From CBDDHT01 sp965228615 (GTDB lineage Bacteria > Pseudomonadota > Alphaproteobacteria > Rhizobiales > Methyloligellaceae), in assembly GCA_965228615.1 (NCBI GenBank), contig CBDDHT010000003.1, forward strand, positions 558,001-622,000: a stretch of 64,000 nucleotides of DNA. Reading direction: 5' to 3'. Numbering within the stretch: position 1 is the first letter of the stretch; each line of letters begins with the position of its first letter. Position numbers and translations under genes: made by a program. This document shows, one piece after another, positions 25,272-33,848 of this stretch. The notes under the pieces were generated by a model, which worked only from the letters and a program-made list of their open reading frames with translations, was not told the origin of the DNA and did no database searches.

Positions 25272-26497
25272 TGGACCTTGTCATCAAGAACGTCGTCGTT
25301 TCCGGTTGCCGAGACAAACGGCCAAGGGATATCGGCATCGCCGACGGCAGGATAGTCGCGATCGAAACGGAAATTGGCGCCGATGCTGAAACGCTCGATA
25401 TGGCCGGGCGATTAGTGATTCCAGGTTTTATCGAATCTCACATCCATCTAGACAAAGCTTGCATACTGGATCGGTGCCGTTCCGAGGAAGGCACCTTGGA
25501 TGAAGCCATCCGCGAAGTATCGGCAGCAAAGCGAGCCTTTACCGTGGAGGATATCCACGACCGCGCGGTTCGCACGCTGGAGAAGTGCATACTGCAAGGC
25601 ACGACCCGCATCAGAACCCATCTCGAAGTGGATCCTGTAATCGGCCTGAAGAGCATCGAAGCGGTTCTGCCGCTGATCGATGCATATGCCTGGGCCGTCG
25701 ACCTTCAGATCTGTGTCTTCCCTCAGGAAGGCCTGCTGAACAATCCCGGCACCGATGAATTGATGATCGAGGCTTTGCGCCAAGGCGCAACCGTTGTCGG
25801 CGGCTGTCCTTACACAGATAGCAATCCGCGCGGCCAGATCGAACGCGTATTCGAGATGGCCGTTGAATTCGACGTTGACGTAGATTTTCATCTCGACTTC
25901 GATACCAATCCGGAAGGTATGACCGTTGCCGATGTCTGCGAGCTGACTGAAGCCAATGGCTATGGCGGCCGCGTTGCCATTGGCCATGTCAGCAAGCTTT
26001 CGGCATTACCGGAAGACGAGCTGAATGCTATCGGCCAGAGATTGGCCGACGCCGGAGTAGCCGTTACCGCGCTCCCTTCCACCGACCTCTATTTGATGGG
26101 CGCGGAGCGCGACCACAACATCGTTCGCGGCGTTGCTCCCGCACACCGGTTGCTGGAGCTCGGTGTCAATTGCTCGCTGTCAACGAACAACGTTTTGAAT
26201 CCATTCACGCCATTCGGCGATTGCTCGATGATCCGCATGGCCAATCTCTACGCCAATATCGGGCAGCTTGGTACGGCCCGGGGCCAGCACCAATGCCTCG
26301 AATTGGTAACGCACCGACCTGCGCAACTCATGCGTCAGAATGACTATGGGATCGCGGTTGGAAACCCCGCAGACCTCGTCGTTCTCGACTGCGCGTCCGA
26401 GGTTGCCGCCATCCAAGAACTCGCCACACCTTTGTATGGCTTCAAGCGCGGCTACCGGACCTTCACACGCAAACCTGCCGAACTCCATAGACCCTAG
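25271..26497 (+). CDS. Amidohydrolase, cytosine deaminase-like
   Basis: A 408-residue metal-dependent hydrolase of the amidohydrolase superfamily. The beta-1 motif is PGFIESHIHLDKA (HxH), as in cytosine deaminase and AtzC. Further ligands are FHLDFD near residue 215 and IGHVSKLSAL near 240. Where cytosine deaminases have a metal-binding Asp in (S/H)DD(V/I).DP..P.G, this protein reads STNNVLNPFTPFGD, so the expected Asp appears to be Asn. Its ATG overlaps the ABC fusion stop (TGATG context). The position between an importer and oxamate carbamoyltransferase-like genes suggests that it hydrolyses an imported cyclic or N-carbamoyl compound. Substrate unknown. Confidence 0.88.
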   Translation: MDLVIKNVVVSGCRDKRPRDIGIADGRIVAIETEIGADAETLDMAGRLVIPGFIESHIHLDKACILDRCRSEEGTLDEAIREVSAAKRAFTVEDIHDRAVRTLEKCILQGTTRIRTHLEVDPVIGLKSIEAVLPLIDAYAWAVDLQICVFPQEGLLNNPGTDELMIEALRQGATVVGGCPYTDSNPRGQIERVFEMAVEFDVDVDFHLDFDTNPEGMTVADVCELTEANGYGGRVAIGHVSKLSALPEDELNAIGQRLADAGVAVTALPSTDLYLMGAERDHNIVRGVAPAHRLLELGVNCSLSTNNVLNPFTPFGDCSMIRMANLYANIGQLGTARGQHQCLELVTHRPAQLMRQNDYGIAVGNPADLVVLDCASEVAAIQELATPLYGFKRGYRTFTRKPAELHRP

Positions 26498-26508
26498 AGC
26501 CAACGAAT

Positions 26509-26691
26509 ATGCCTAAGCACAAAAATACAAAGAAGCTCCTCGGCCATCCCCCAATAGTCATCAATATCGGACTGGAGGGGTTCGCAGAGGAATTGGGCCA
26601 GCAAGGCGTAGCAGTGGTCCAGGTAGACTGGACTCCCCCAGCGGGCGGCGATCCCAAACTTGCCGCCCTACTATCGAAACTGGGAAGCTGA
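26509..26691 (+). CDS. Stand-alone small domain of the FdrA/YlbE system (60 residues)
   Basis: The short protein has the core VINIGLEGFAEEL then VVQVDWTPPAGGDPKLAALL. I recall the same pattern (VIN-G---F---L, --DW-PP-) at the N-terminus of E. coli YlbE (AllG) and a related one at the C-terminus of E. coli FdrA (AllF). Here neither large protein carries it: AllG starts directly at its main domain, and FdrA is 498 residues, about 57 shorter than the E. coli protein. The stop is 2 bases before the AllG ATG and in a different frame, so this could be a true split gene or the result of a frameshift. It lies in the operon between amidohydrolase and AllG, so it is probably expressed and may be a subunit of the carbamoyltransferase. 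Confidence 0.7.
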   Translation: MPKHKNTKKLLGHPPIVINIGLEGFAEELGQQGVAVVQVDWTPPAGGDPKLAALLSKLGS

Positions 26692-26693
26692 GG

Positions 26694-27944
26694 ATGAAAC
26701 GTATCGACGATGCGAATGCGGAAGCTTTGAGCCGTATGCTTGGCGGCGACCCGGTTCTTGTCGACGTCCTGCCGGCCCGCGAAGCCATTCCGCAACTCAA
26801 AGAGAACGTCATACTCCATGCCGGACCGCCAATAGAATGGGCCGACATGTGTGGCCCCATGCGCGGTGCCGTTGCCGGAATCGCTGTTTTCGAAGGTTGG
26901 GCAAAGGATCTCGATGAAGCCGCCGCGAGGGCCGCTGAAGGACGTTTCGAGTTTCATCCCAACCATCACTTCGATGCTGTTGGACCGATGACTGGAATGA
27001 CAACCCTGAACCAGCCGGTAATGGTGGTTGAAAATCGAACATTCGGAAACAGAGCCTACTGCGCCATCAACGAAGGGCTCGGCAAAGTCATGCGGTTTGG
27101 AGGCAATGATGCCGAAGTCCTGAACCGTCTGAGTTGGTTGCGGGATGATTTCGGTCCGGCCCTTGGGCGGGCAGTTCGCCATTCCGGAGGCCTTCCGCTG
27201 AAAAGCCTGGTTGCCCGCGGCCTGACCATGGGCGATGAGATGCATCAACGGAACATCGCATGTTCCTGCCTTGTCTTGCGAGAATTGGCCCCTGCACTAG
27301 CCGATACGACAGACGAAAAAGCGTCTCTGTCGAAGGCTTTGGCTTTCATGGGCGGCAATGATCAGTTCTTCCTGAATATCGCAATGGCCATGGGCAAGGC
27401 GATCATGGATCCGGTCCAGAATATCGAAGGATCCAGTATCGTAACGGCCATGAGCCGCAATGGCACCGATTTCGGGATTCGGGTCAGTGGCACCGGAGAG
27501 CGATGGTTCACGGCTCCAGTCGAGATGCCTGAAGGGCTTTACTTCCCCGGTTTCTCGGAAGCCGACGCCAACCCTGATATGGGCGACTCGACCATCGTGG
27601 AGACGATCGGACTTGGCGGTTTTTCCATGGGCGCGTCACCAGCCGTCGCCGGATTCGTGGGCGCCGGCGCAGCCTCGGAGGCAGGGAATTTCACTCGCAC
27701 CATGTCAGAGATCGCTATTGGTGAGAATCCTGAGTGGACCATTCCCGCAATGGACTATCTCGGGGTTCCGTCCGGGATAGATATACGCCTGGTGGTTGAA
27801 ACCGGCCTGGCTCCCACGATCAACACAGGTATCGCTCACAGGGAACCGGGTATCGGTCAGGTTGGCGCAGGTATCGTTCGAGCACCGATGGCTTGTTTCG
27901 AGAAAGCTCTCTTGGCGTTTGCCGATAGTGTGGGTGTTTCATGA
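26694..27944 (+). CDS. allG: DUF1116 protein, oxamate carbamoyltransferase subunit (AllG/YlbE-like)
   Basis: A 416-residue DUF1116 protein. Recognised blocks include ILHAGPPIEWADMCGPMRGA near residue 42, VFEGWAKDLDEA, TMGDEMHQRN near 178, MSRNGTDFGIRVSGTG near 252, IGLGGFSMGASPAVAGFVG near 304 and NTGIAHREPGIGQVGAGIV near the end, all shared with E. coli YlbE. In E. coli the products of allF, allG and allH together form oxamate carbamoyltransferase, which converts oxalurate and phosphate to oxamate and carbamoyl phosphate. The small N-terminal domain is encoded separately upstream. It overlaps the FdrA gene by 4 bases. The reaction here is inferred from the complete gene set. Confidence 0.85.
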   Translation: MKRIDDANAEALSRMLGGDPVLVDVLPAREAIPQLKENVILHAGPPIEWADMCGPMRGAVAGIAVFEGWAKDLDEAAARAAEGRFEFHPNHHFDAVGPMTGMTTLNQPVMVVENRTFGNRAYCAINEGLGKVMRFGGNDAEVLNRLSWLRDDFGPALGRAVRHSGGLPLKSLVARGLTMGDEMHQRNIACSCLVLRELAPALADTTDEKASLSKALAFMGGNDQFFLNIAMAMGKAIMDPVQNIEGSSIVTAMSRNGTDFGIRVSGTGERWFTAPVEMPEGLYFPGFSEADANPDMGDSTIVETIGLGGFSMGASPAVAGFVGAGAASEAGNFTRTMSEIAIGENPEWTIPAMDYLGVPSGIDIRLVVETGLAPTINTGIAHREPGIGQVGAGIVRAPMACFEKALLAFADSVGVS

Positions 27945-29437
27945 GCGTCACTGTCCTCAACGAAGTCCGCAAAGGCTTCTATCTCGATTCCGTCGCGTTG
28001 ATGCGACTGTCGCGCACCATTGCCGAAATGGAGGGTGTCGAGGAAGCCGCGTTGATGATGGGAACACCATCCAACCGCGAAATCATGGCCGCTGCCGAAC
28101 TATTGACTGAAACCGGTCAAAGTGCCGGCGGTGGTGACCTGATCATCGGTATTCGCGCCACCACACGTCCAGCAGCCGAGGCGGCACTGTCCGAAGCCAG
28201 TGCCCAGCTCGATCAACCCGCCACCGAGCGCATCGGCGATGAGTTGTGGCGCCCCAGGTCACTCAGGGCTGCCTTGAAGACGGAACCGGAAGCAAATCTT
28301 GCGCTGATATCCGTCCCTGGAGAATTCGCCATCGCAGAAGCGCGCAAGGCCATTCGGCGCGGTCTGCACGTCATGATCTTCAGCGACAATGTCGATCTCC
28401 ATCAAGAAGTCGAGCTCAAGCGCGAAGCACGGGAACTCGGATGTCTCGTCATGGGGCCTGATTGCGGCACAGCGATCATAAGCGGCACGCCCTTGGCATT
28501 CGCCAATGCCGTGCCACGAGGTGAGATCGGTATCGTCGGCGCGTCCGGAACAGGCACTCAGGAGGTCTCCTGCCTTATCGCCCAATATGGCGGCGGGATC
28601 TCTCATGCAATCGGCGTGGGAGGCCGCGATCTCAAGTCCGAGATTGGCGGCATCTCAACTTTGATGGCCATCGATCTGCTCGTCACCGATCCCGAGACCA
28701 GCCATATTGTCGTAATTTCCAAGCCGCCACCGGCAGACGTGGCATCGCGGGTCTTGGAATCCATCGCCCAAGGCGGCAAACCGGCCACTATCTGTTTCAT
28801 TGGCTCAGGTCCATTGCCAATGCCGGCCAATGCGACGCAGGTCTTCACGCTGAAAGCCGCGGCCCAGGTCTCACTGGGGCAATCGGTCGATCAAACTGAA
28901 CAACCGGTCCATACAGTTGAGGTGGCTCCAGGACGAACGCGCGTTCAAGGATTGTTTGCCGGAGGAACACTGTGTGCTGAAGCACAAATCCTGTTCAAGG
29001 CCGCAGGACACACCGTGAATTCGAACGCGCCGGTCCCCGGTGTTCAGCCGCTGACTGACAACGGTAGCGGGCACGTGATCCTGGATCTCGGCAATGACGA
29101 ATACACGCAGGGCAAGCCTCATCCGATGATCGAGCCTTCAGTCCGCGACGAACCGCTCATCGCGGCCATGCGCGATGGGCATGTCGGTGTCATCATGATG
29201 GACGTCGTGATCGGCTATGGCGCGCATCCAGATCCGGCAGGCCACTTGGCGAAGGTTCTGGCAAAGCACAAGCAAGACGATGGTCCGGTCGTAATTGCAT
29301 CCGTCACAGGAACAGAAGCCGACCCTCAGGTCCGTTCCGCTCAGATTGCCACGCTCAAGGCCGCAGGCGTTCTTGTAGCGCCGACAAATGCCGATGCCAC
29401 GGCACTGGCATTGTCCGCCATTCAAACACCGACTTGA
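27941..29437 (+). CDS. allF: FdrA-like protein, oxamate carbamoyltransferase subunit (AllF), without C-terminal extension
   Basis: The 498-residue protein resembles succinyl-CoA synthetase alpha/beta chains and E. coli FdrA. Features are RKGFYLDSVALMRLS and MMGTPSNREIM at the N-terminus, a Rossmann-like part with IFSDNV, VMGPDCGTAIISGTPLAFAN and GIVGASGTGTQEV (residues about 150-215), and a C-terminal half with FAGGTLCAEAQ, MMDVVIGYGAHPDPAG and SVTGTEADPQ. It ends shortly after ALALSAIQ, where the E. coli protein continues for about 55 more residues. That missing piece resembles the small gene at 26509. It is co-translated with AllG (4-base overlap) and followed by carbamate kinase. Confidence 0.87.
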   Translation: MSVTVLNEVRKGFYLDSVALMRLSRTIAEMEGVEEAALMMGTPSNREIMAAAELLTETGQSAGGGDLIIGIRATTRPAAEAALSEASAQLDQPATERIGDELWRPRSLRAALKTEPEANLALISVPGEFAIAEARKAIRRGLHVMIFSDNVDLHQEVELKREARELGCLVMGPDCGTAIISGTPLAFANAVPRGEIGIVGASGTGTQEVSCLIAQYGGGISHAIGVGGRDLKSEIGGISTLMAIDLLVTDPETSHIVVISKPPPADVASRVLESIAQGGKPATICFIGSGPLPMPANATQVFTLKAAAQVSLGQSVDQTEQPVHTVEVAPGRTRVQGLFAGGTLCAEAQILFKAAGHTVNSNAPVPGVQPLTDNGSGHVILDLGNDEYTQGKPHPMIEPSVRDEPLIAAMRDGHVGVIMMDVVIGYGAHPDPAGHLAKVLAKHKQDDGPVVIASVTGTEADPQVRSAQIATLKAAGVLVAPTNADATALALSAIQTPT

Positions 29438-29448
29438 AAGGTTGCGCG

Positions 29449-30414
29449 ATGTCGATGACCTTCGAAATACCCGATCGGATTCTCGTCGCCATAGGTGGGA
29501 ACGCCACGCATCCCGAAGACATCGAGGGCACGTCGCGCGAACAGAAAGTCATCGCAGCTGCCACGGCTCAGTCGCTGCTGCCGCTTGCGTCCTTGGATAA
29601 CCAACTCGTTGTCACACATGGGAATGGTCCGGTCGTTGGCAAAATTCTCATGCGCCAAGCTCTGACACGGGATGTCATCGCACCCATGCCGCTGGATATC
29701 TGCGTAGCCCATTCCCAAGGTGGCATCGCCTATCTTCTGGTTCAAGCGATGGAGAACGCGCTTCGCGAGTCGGGTAGTGAGCGTCATGTTGCCTGCATCC
29801 TCACGCAGGTCGAAGTCGACAAAGACGATCCGGCCTTCGACGATCCCAGCAAACCCATCGGCGCCTTTTATGACCAGGAAGAGGCCGGCCGTATTGGCAA
29901 GGAACTGGGTTGGCTAATGAAGGAGGATTCCGGGCGTGGATGGCGACATGTCGTGCCCTCCCCCAAGCCGAAACATGTCTGTGACATTTCCCTGGTTCAG
30001 GTCCTCGCCAGGAGAGGCACTGTCGTCATCGCTGGCGGCGGTGGAGGCATTCCCGTAATCCGTGGCCCGAAAGGCATACGCCGTGGTGTACAGGCCGTAA
30101 TCGATAAAGACCTGACATCGGCCCACATGGCGAATGTACTTGGCATCGAACTCCTCATGATCCTGACGGCAGTGCCCAAAGTGGCGATCAATTTCGACAC
30201 ACCGGAACAACAGAATCTGGATCTGGTCACGCTGAGGGAACTGCGCGCACTGCATGCTGAGGGTCATTTCCCTGCCGGTAGTATGGGTCCCAAGATCGAA
30301 GCGGCGATTCGATTTCTTGATGGTGGCGGAGAGCGCGTGATCGTCGCGCACCTCGATGAAGCAATGCCGGCCCTCCGCGGCGAGACCGGCACGCATATTG
30401 TTGCAGATGGCTGA
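29449..30414 (+). CDS. Carbamate kinase (AllK/ArcC-like)
   Basis: A 321-residue amino acid kinase with ILVAIGGNATHPED, VTHGNGPVVGKIL near residue 57, AHSQGGIAYLL, GGGGGIPVIRGPKG near residue 200 and VIDKDLTSA, as in carbamate kinases. It transfers phosphate from carbamoyl phosphate to ADP, giving ATP, ammonia and CO2. The open frame begins at a TTG at 29434, but ATG 29449 has AAAGG 7 bases upstream and gives the family N-terminus. It sits between the oxamate carbamoyltransferase subunit genes, so it should consume the carbamoyl phosphate made by that enzyme. Its end overlaps the next gene by 8 bases. Confidence 0.92.
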   Translation: MSMTFEIPDRILVAIGGNATHPEDIEGTSREQKVIAAATAQSLLPLASLDNQLVVTHGNGPVVGKILMRQALTRDVIAPMPLDICVAHSQGGIAYLLVQAMENALRESGSERHVACILTQVEVDKDDPAFDDPSKPIGAFYDQEEAGRIGKELGWLMKEDSGRGWRHVVPSPKPKHVCDISLVQVLARRGTVVIAGGGGGIPVIRGPKGIRRGVQAVIDKDLTSAHMANVLGIELLMILTAVPKVAINFDTPEQQNLDLVTLRELRALHAEGHFPAGSMGPKIEAAIRFLDGGGERVIVAHLDEAMPALRGETGTHIVADG

Positions 30415-31381
30415 CAGTCGTAGCGACCTCGCCTGCTATCCGGTCCGTACGATTGGCCATGCTATTCCGGGCACTTTGCGCGAAGATGCGGATGGGCGGA
30501 TCGAGGCCGTCTTCGAATCGACATTCTATGTCCTCTCCGGCAACGGCCTCATCTGCATAGGACGTGAGGAGTTTGAATGCGGTCCGATAAACTGCGCCGC
30601 TTCAATTCCCAAACATATTGACTGGCGATCTCGTGGTCTTCAACGACATAGCCGCGCTCGCGTCTCACCACACAAGATAGAAATCTCCGGATTTTGCAGG
30701 CTCCTTGTATCCGGCTCAAAAATCTGGAAACCAGACGTCCTTCCGAACGCAATCATGCCCAGAAATGTCGCAGCCGGCATCGATGTTTTTCGCAGTTATG
30801 CGACGATATTCAATGACTTGTCCGGGTTGGGTGGTTTTCTGGTGCCTGACTATCGGCCGGAACCATCAGATCGTGTCGGCGCGGCGGCCGAAATTCCATT
30901 AGCGCAATCTCAGCAGTGGTTGGTCAACGCGTTCGCACGCGCGAACGCCGATCCGGACGAAAGCATGGTTTGGGTCGAGAAATTGTCAGGCCTCGGTCCC
31001 GGCCTTACACCTTCCGGCGACGACTATCTCGGTGGAGTGCTGTTGGCGTTGCATGCGCTTGGTGAACACCATTTATGCCGCCGACTATGGCAATCGGTCC
31101 AGCAGTATTTCGAAACCAATGGCAATATCATATCGCAAGCTCACATGCGGAACGCCGCCTGTGGAATGGGCAGTGCCGCTATTCACCGTACGATCAAGGC
31201 GATCTTATCGGGTGAACCCCATGCGATCGGCACAGCCGTCGACGGCGTCGCCAATGTGGGGCATTCATCGGGTTGGGACACGATGCTTGGTATTATCGCG
31301 ACGCTGGACGCCTGGCTTTCGAGCTCCTCGCGACTTCAGAAAAACGAACCGTACCGCCTAGATCCCTCTGCGAACTTATAA
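30407..31381 (+). CDS. allH: DUF2877 protein, oxamate carbamoyltransferase subunit (AllH/YlbF-like)
   Basis: ATG 30407, overlapping the carbamate kinase gene by 8 bases, gives 324 residues. The C-terminal half has the DUF2877 signature: LSGLGPGLTPSGDDYLGGVLLAL (in two parts around the Gly-Pro-Gly) near residue 195 and VGHSSGWDTMLGI near residue 285. The N-terminal half is variable. In E. coli this family (YlbF) is the third component of oxamate carbamoyltransferase. With AllG, AllF and carbamate kinase present in one operon the set is complete. It is the last gene of the operon; the SulP gene converges 84 bases downstream. Confidence 0.85.
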   Translation: MADSRSDLACYPVRTIGHAIPGTLREDADGRIEAVFESTFYVLSGNGLICIGREEFECGPINCAASIPKHIDWRSRGLQRHSRARVSPHKIEISGFCRLLVSGSKIWKPDVLPNAIMPRNVAAGIDVFRSYATIFNDLSGLGGFLVPDYRPEPSDRVGAAAEIPLAQSQQWLVNAFARANADPDESMVWVEKLSGLGPGLTPSGDDYLGGVLLALHALGEHHLCRRLWQSVQQYFETNGNIISQAHMRNAACGMGSAAIHRTIKAILSGEPHAIGTAVDGVANVGHSSGWDTMLGIIATLDAWLSSSSRLQKNEPYRLDPSANL

Positions 31382-31464
31382 GAGCACTTGATGGAGCCCT
31401 TTGCGCTCATTGGATTAGGCTCGGAGCGCGGCGTGACGCCGACGCATCAGGTTGATGGCTCTCC

Positions 31465-33696
31465 CTACAACAGCGCCGAAATCTCACGGTTCGCGAATTC
31501 CAGACGATCCGACAGCACGCGAACAATCAGGCTGTGGAAGTCGGAAACCAGATCCGGGTCTTTTTCCTGCATACGCTTGAAGGCTGTCCGTGTCAGGCGA
31601 TAGGCAATCGTCGGACCCTCGGCAACGACGGAGGCGGTGCGCGGGGCGTCGCGATAAAAGCCCATTTCGCCGACAACCGTCTGCCCGGCCATCCGCCGCA
31701 GACGCAGCGGCCGACCGAACTCGTCCTCGATCATGATAGCGAGCGAACCCGATGCGATGAGATCAATACTGTCGGCCGGATCGCCCTCATTGATCAGGAC
31801 ATCCGCGGCCTCGAGTTCCAGGCGCTCGAAATAGGATATCAGGCGATCGATATCGGCGTCGGTTCCCAACTCGCGGATCAACCAGTCCTCGATGGTTATC
31901 GATGCGCCACCCTCGCCGTCATGGGCACTGAGCATGCTGTTCTCGCACCATTCGAGTGCTTCGTTGCGCGTTGCGAACACGCCGTGGGGCCGTTCGCTCG
32001 AGAAGAATCCCGCCGCATCGAAACTCGTCATCATGCGGGGTGTCAGGCCGGAGTAGATCAGGGCAGCGCCGTGCTCGTCGCAATAGTTCGAGAGTTTGAC
32101 GAGGCTCAGGACGGCCGACGTATCCAATCCCGGCACGCCTGAGAAATCGAGCACGATGTAGCGGACCGGCGGGTCATCCTGCTGGTCGATGCAGCGGCGG
32201 ACATATTCGAACAAGCCATTCGAGGAGCCGAAAAAGATGAAGCCGGACAACCAGAAAACATGAATCTGCCGGCCATTCTCATTCAGGAGCCGCGCTTCCC
32301 ATAAGGGCCGCTCAACATTCGAAGAGAAGTCCTGGCGGGTCAGATGGCGGCGAACGACGCCGATCCGGCTGTAGCTGAACGCGAACAGCAGGCAGGCGCC
32401 GATAACGCCGAGCAGCACGCCGAGAAGATATCCGAAATAGACAATGCCGAGCATGATGGCGCCGGCAAGAAGCAGGTCTGTCCGCGAACGCTGGGCCGGC
32501 GAACGTATCAGGGCCTCGGTCAGAATGACCAGACCGACATAGCTCAGCAGCCCGCCTAGTAAAGGTTTGGGTATCAGGCTGGCGATCCCGCTGCCGAAGA
32601 AGAGGACAAGGGCCGACACAATCGCCGCCGCCGCACCACTGAACCGCGTGACGGCACCAGCCTCCTTGATCAGGACGCTTCCGTTGAGCGACAGATTTCC
32701 GACCGCGCCACCAACGAGTGCTGCGGCAACATTCGCGATACCGTTGGTGCGCAATTCCTTGTCGAGATCTGCCGATTTCTGGCGCACGACTTCCAAGCTT
32801 GAAACATCCAGCAGCATGGAGACCGCCGTCACCCCACCCACCGCGCCGATTTCCGCAGCACTTCTCGCCAGCAAACGCCAGTCGATGTCATGGGCTGGAA
32901 TGACGGTAACCGGTGACCACAACCCAAGCTCGCCGATATCGTCCAGGAACCAACTCTGCATACCGCCCGCATAGTCTGCCCAACCTAGCCCGAGGAGAGC
33001 GCCGTTCAACAAAATCAGCGATCCGATAAAGGCGATCGGCAGAACCAGAAAGCTCTCGACCCGCCGTTTGACAACGAAGACACCGATGGCAAATCCCAGC
33101 CCAATCAGAAGCTGCGGCAGTCGTTCCGGATCGGCGATATCCGAAATCGAGTCGCTTGAGAGCTCGGGTGCAATTCCCGACATCACCTCGACGCCGCCCG
33201 AGATCAGCAGCCAGCCGGATGCCGCCAAAAACCCGCCGATCACGGGATAAGGCACAAAGCGCAGCCATACGCCGAGCCGAAACACGCCAAGCCCAAAGAG
33301 CAACAATCCCGTGAAAAGGGTCGCAACGGTCAAGGCCGTCATGACGTGGATGACGGCAAGTTCGGGGCCGAGATCCTTGGCACTGAAGAACGCCGCGGTC
33401 GATGCCGCCAGCACGCTCATGACAGCAACAGCCGGCGTGTCCGGCCCCGCATCAGCCGGTGCAAGGGTCGTCGTTAGGGTCACGATCAGGCCAGTGACGG
33501 CCGTTCCCATCAACAGTGCGGACAGGCCCAGAGCAAAGCCGTCAGCGATATATCCCTGAAAAATCAGCGCACTGAAGGATATGCAATAGGCGACCGTCAC
33601 CAGCGAGGCGATGACACCACCCAGGGCATCGCGTGCCAGCGTCGCCACGCCGATTTCACTCACTTGCGCGCGGACGAATGTCTGAAGCGACTTCAA
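31465..33696 (-). CDS. SulP/SLC26-type anion transporter with STAS and cyclic-nucleotide-binding domains
   Basis: The 743-residue protein has an N-terminal SulP membrane domain (about residues 20-440, many hydrophobic helices, with GLIVTLTTTLAPADAGPDTP near 72). A cytoplasmic STAS domain follows (about 480-590: YIVLDFSGVPGLDTSAVLSL) and then a C-terminal cyclic-nucleotide-binding fold (about 615-735: EGDPADSIDLIASGSLAIM, GQTVVGEMGFYRDAPRTASVVA). Such proteins move sulfate, bicarbonate or other anions and may be gated by the sensor domain. The cNMP domain has the phosphate-binding GEMGFY---RTASV pattern. Single-gene transcript, convergent with the ureide operon. The transported ion cannot be named. 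Confidence 0.92.
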   Translation of the reverse strand: MKSLQTFVRAQVSEIGVATLARDALGGVIASLVTVAYCISFSALIFQGYIADGFALGLSALLMGTAVTGLIVTLTTTLAPADAGPDTPAVAVMSVLAASTAAFFSAKDLGPELAVIHVMTALTVATLFTGLLLFGLGVFRLGVWLRFVPYPVIGGFLAASGWLLISGGVEVMSGIAPELSSDSISDIADPERLPQLLIGLGFAIGVFVVKRRVESFLVLPIAFIGSLILLNGALLGLGWADYAGGMQSWFLDDIGELGLWSPVTVIPAHDIDWRLLARSAAEIGAVGGVTAVSMLLDVSSLEVVRQKSADLDKELRTNGIANVAAALVGGAVGNLSLNGSVLIKEAGAVTRFSGAAAAIVSALVLFFGSGIASLIPKPLLGGLLSYVGLVILTEALIRSPAQRSRTDLLLAGAIMLGIVYFGYLLGVLLGVIGACLLFAFSYSRIGVVRRHLTRQDFSSNVERPLWEARLLNENGRQIHVFWLSGFIFFGSSNGLFEYVRRCIDQQDDPPVRYIVLDFSGVPGLDTSAVLSLVKLSNYCDEHGAALIYSGLTPRMMTSFDAAGFFSSERPHGVFATRNEALEWCENSMLSAHDGEGGASITIEDWLIRELGTDADIDRLISYFERLELEAADVLINEGDPADSIDLIASGSLAIMIEDEFGRPLRLRRMAGQTVVGEMGFYRDAPRTASVVAEGPTIAYRLTRTAFKRMQEKDPDLVSDFHSLIVRVLSDRLEFANREISALL

Positions 33697-33848
33697 ATTG
33701 AATTCACACCCTCAATCAACGGCTTCGGAAACCGGTACCCCCTCGCCCGTAGCATATTTCCTTATATCAGACCGGAGACGGAATGGAGCCTCGACGTTGT
33801 CATTTCCGGCAAATTCACAAGCGCCCGGCGGCGGATTCATTCAAATGA

